Origin: Spartinivicinus poritis | Lineage (GTDB): Bacteria; Pseudomonadota; Gammaproteobacteria; Pseudomonadales; Zooshikellaceae | Assembly: GCF_028858535.1 (NCBI RefSeq) | Contig: NZ_JAPMOU010000054.1 | Location: 1 to 33,324 of the forward strand | Length of the DNA: 33,324 nt | Direction: 5' to 3' | In this document: piece after piece, positions 32,298-33,324 of the stretch | How the letters are laid out: the number at the start of each line of letters is the position of its first letter | Numbering within the stretch: position 1 is the stretch's first letter | Translations under genes and position numbers: made by a program | Notes under the pieces: model-generated | What the model was told of the DNA's origin: nothing | Database searches by the model: none | The model's input: the letters and a program-made list of their open reading frames with translations, nothing else

Positions 32298-33311
32298 ATG
32301 CGTTATGATGTAGTCGCCGTAAGGCATTTATCCTTTGTGACTGTAATAGCTTTATTAGGTTATTTAGTGAGTAATATTGCTCGTGGGGCTGAACAACAAA
32401 ATGGCCCACTAACCATGCGCTATAACAACTTATTTGTTAATAGTAATGCGGCTCAGCGCAGTGAAGTATTTGACTTGGATGAGTGGGTTCATGGTTTAGA
32501 GCTGGAATTTAAGTCTGATTATTATTTTGGCTTTATTGGTTTTGACTTCACCATGGGAAGTGCAACTTATGTGAATGGCAACAATAATGGTAACGGAGCA
32601 AGTAATACAGGAGGCGCCCATGGTTTTGTTGCTAATCAGCAGCAGGCTGGTGAAGGGGCAGCAGCAGAGGGCTTTATAGAACAGCCAGTACCGAATGATA
32701 GAGAGTTTGTATTTTCGTCTTTTAGTTATGAGCAACTTGAAGCAAAAAGTAAGGAAATGCAAGACTGTATGTCGGACCCTGGTAGTCAAGAGCCACAAGC
32801 CTGCCAAATAGAAGTGCCTCTTTTAGAAACAGAAGAGATTGATTATTTGCGTCAGCCTCAGCTCAATAGTGACAGTAGTGGTAGCTTGTCGGCAATATCA
32901 CAAGCTTATACTAAACTGCGTTTTGGTGATGATTCCTTTTATATCGGTTTAAACTACGGCTTGCAAAATATAGATATAGCCACCTTTTCAACGGCCAACT
33001 CTAATGTGACTGCCAGCTCTATCTTTGGTGCTTTAATTACCGCTAACTGGAAAAATGCACGGGTGTATTTGACCCGTTTTAATCAATATCATAATCGCCG
33101 TTCCAGCCAATTATTAAGTGATTTAGAAAGCTATGACCGGCAAAGCAAAATTGATCATATTGATATCCTGGGGCTGAATTATCAATTAGCACCGGGCTTA
33201 AACGGGCAGCTTGAATATGGACGAGCGGATAATCAATTAACAAAGTATTTCCTAATTATCACTATACCTAAGCCATTAGCTGCTGTATATTTGAACAGTA
33301 TGGCAATTTGA
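32298..33311 (+). CDS. OprD-family-like outer-membrane porin, 3' end apparently disrupted or truncated
   Basis: A 337-residue protein with an N-terminal signal peptide (about 1-32, cleavage near ARG-AEQ). Beta-strand pairs follow (LTMRYNNLFV, GLELEFKSDYYFGFIGFDFTMG, FYIGLNYGLQNIDIATF, NARVYLTRFNQYHN, IDILGLNYQLAPGLNGQLEYGR) typical of OprD-type porins. A long polar Gly/Asn/Gln-rich loop (about 85-190) with two Cys lies near the N-terminus. The barrel is too short for the family (about 400-430 residues). The last 25 residues after DNQLTKYF do not look like a barrel strand and another frame stays open to the window edge. The ATG at 32298 or GTG at 32286 may start it; no good ribosome site. Confidence 0.7.
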   Translation: MRYDVVAVRHLSFVTVIALLGYLVSNIARGAEQQNGPLTMRYNNLFVNSNAAQRSEVFDLDEWVHGLELEFKSDYYFGFIGFDFTMGSATYVNGNNNGNGASNTGGAHGFVANQQQAGEGAAAEGFIEQPVPNDREFVFSSFSYEQLEAKSKEMQDCMSDPGSQEPQACQIEVPLLETEEIDYLRQPQLNSDSSGSLSAISQAYTKLRFGDDSFYIGLNYGLQNIDIATFSTANSNVTASSIFGALITANWKNARVYLTRFNQYHNRRSSQLLSDLESYDRQSKIDHIDILGLNYQLAPGLNGQLEYGRADNQLTKYFLIITIPKPLAAVYLNSMAI

Positions 33312-33324
33312 TTGAGAAGGTATA

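Noticed and set aside
1-33324. CRISPR array, tRNA, rRNA or prophage
   Set aside because: No regular spacer-repeat pattern, no tRNA-like cloverleaf and no phage structural or integrase genes were seen.

Overview
The window looks like a chromosomal stretch of a marine gammaproteobacterium. RimO, HspQ, YajL, DUF2244 and GcdH are all of gammaproteobacterial type. The large number of secreted or envelope proteins and the mixture of repeats suggest an Oceanospirillales-like genome (for example the Zooshikella/Spartinivicinus group), but the genus is inference only. No rRNA, tRNA or CRISPR array was seen.

Region 1 (about 1-10.8 kb) is a surface-polysaccharide cluster, all on the + strand. It runs rfbC (dTDP-rhamnose pathway), an O-antigen ABC exporter (wzm/wzt, with a carbohydrate-recognition tail on Wzt), a three-domain methyltransferase/double glycosyltransferase, a membrane acyltransferase, a rhamnosyltransferase-like GT2, a sugar epimerase and a WbpM/PglF-type 4,6-dehydratase. 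The first five genes overlap by 4-29 bases and form a tight operon. Up to about 8.5 kb the DNA is visibly more AT-rich than the rest, which suggests horizontal acquisition. The cluster ends at a perfect bidirectional terminator shared with rimO.

Region 2 (10.8-17.7 kb) is mostly housekeeping: rimO, an alpha/beta hydrolase, an EamA transporter, a YajL/DJ-1 protein, an OmpA-like envelope protein, hspQ, a DUF2244 protein and a DUF503 protein. A 145-bp MITE-like element with a 4-bp target duplication lies between the transporter and the yajL-like gene.

Region 3 (17.7-19.7 kb) holds a secreted metzincin protease that lacks a propeptide. Upstream in the same direction is a membrane-anchored protein whose C-terminal half resembles metzincin propeptides, so the pro-region may be supplied in trans.

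Region 4 (20-27 kb) has a LysR regulator divergent from glutaryl-CoA dehydrogenase, then a fused alpha-beta 2-oxoacid dehydrogenase E1, an ACP-acyltransferase-like protein and an atypical peptide deformylase. Structured 80-105-bp inverted-repeat elements sit between these genes.

Region 5 (27-33.3 kb) has an unrecognised 834-residue protein with a structured leader and a small downstream ORF, a GlsB-type membrane protein, a secreted PI-PLC-like protein with a Cys-rich tail, and an OprD-like porin whose 3' end appears frameshifted or cut by the window edge.

The most novel signals are the dispersed structured repeats (copies at 13.2, 22.4 and 26.1 kb, two of them with a compensatory base change), the split propeptide/protease pair, the fused E1-acyltransferase unit and the orphan 834-residue protein.
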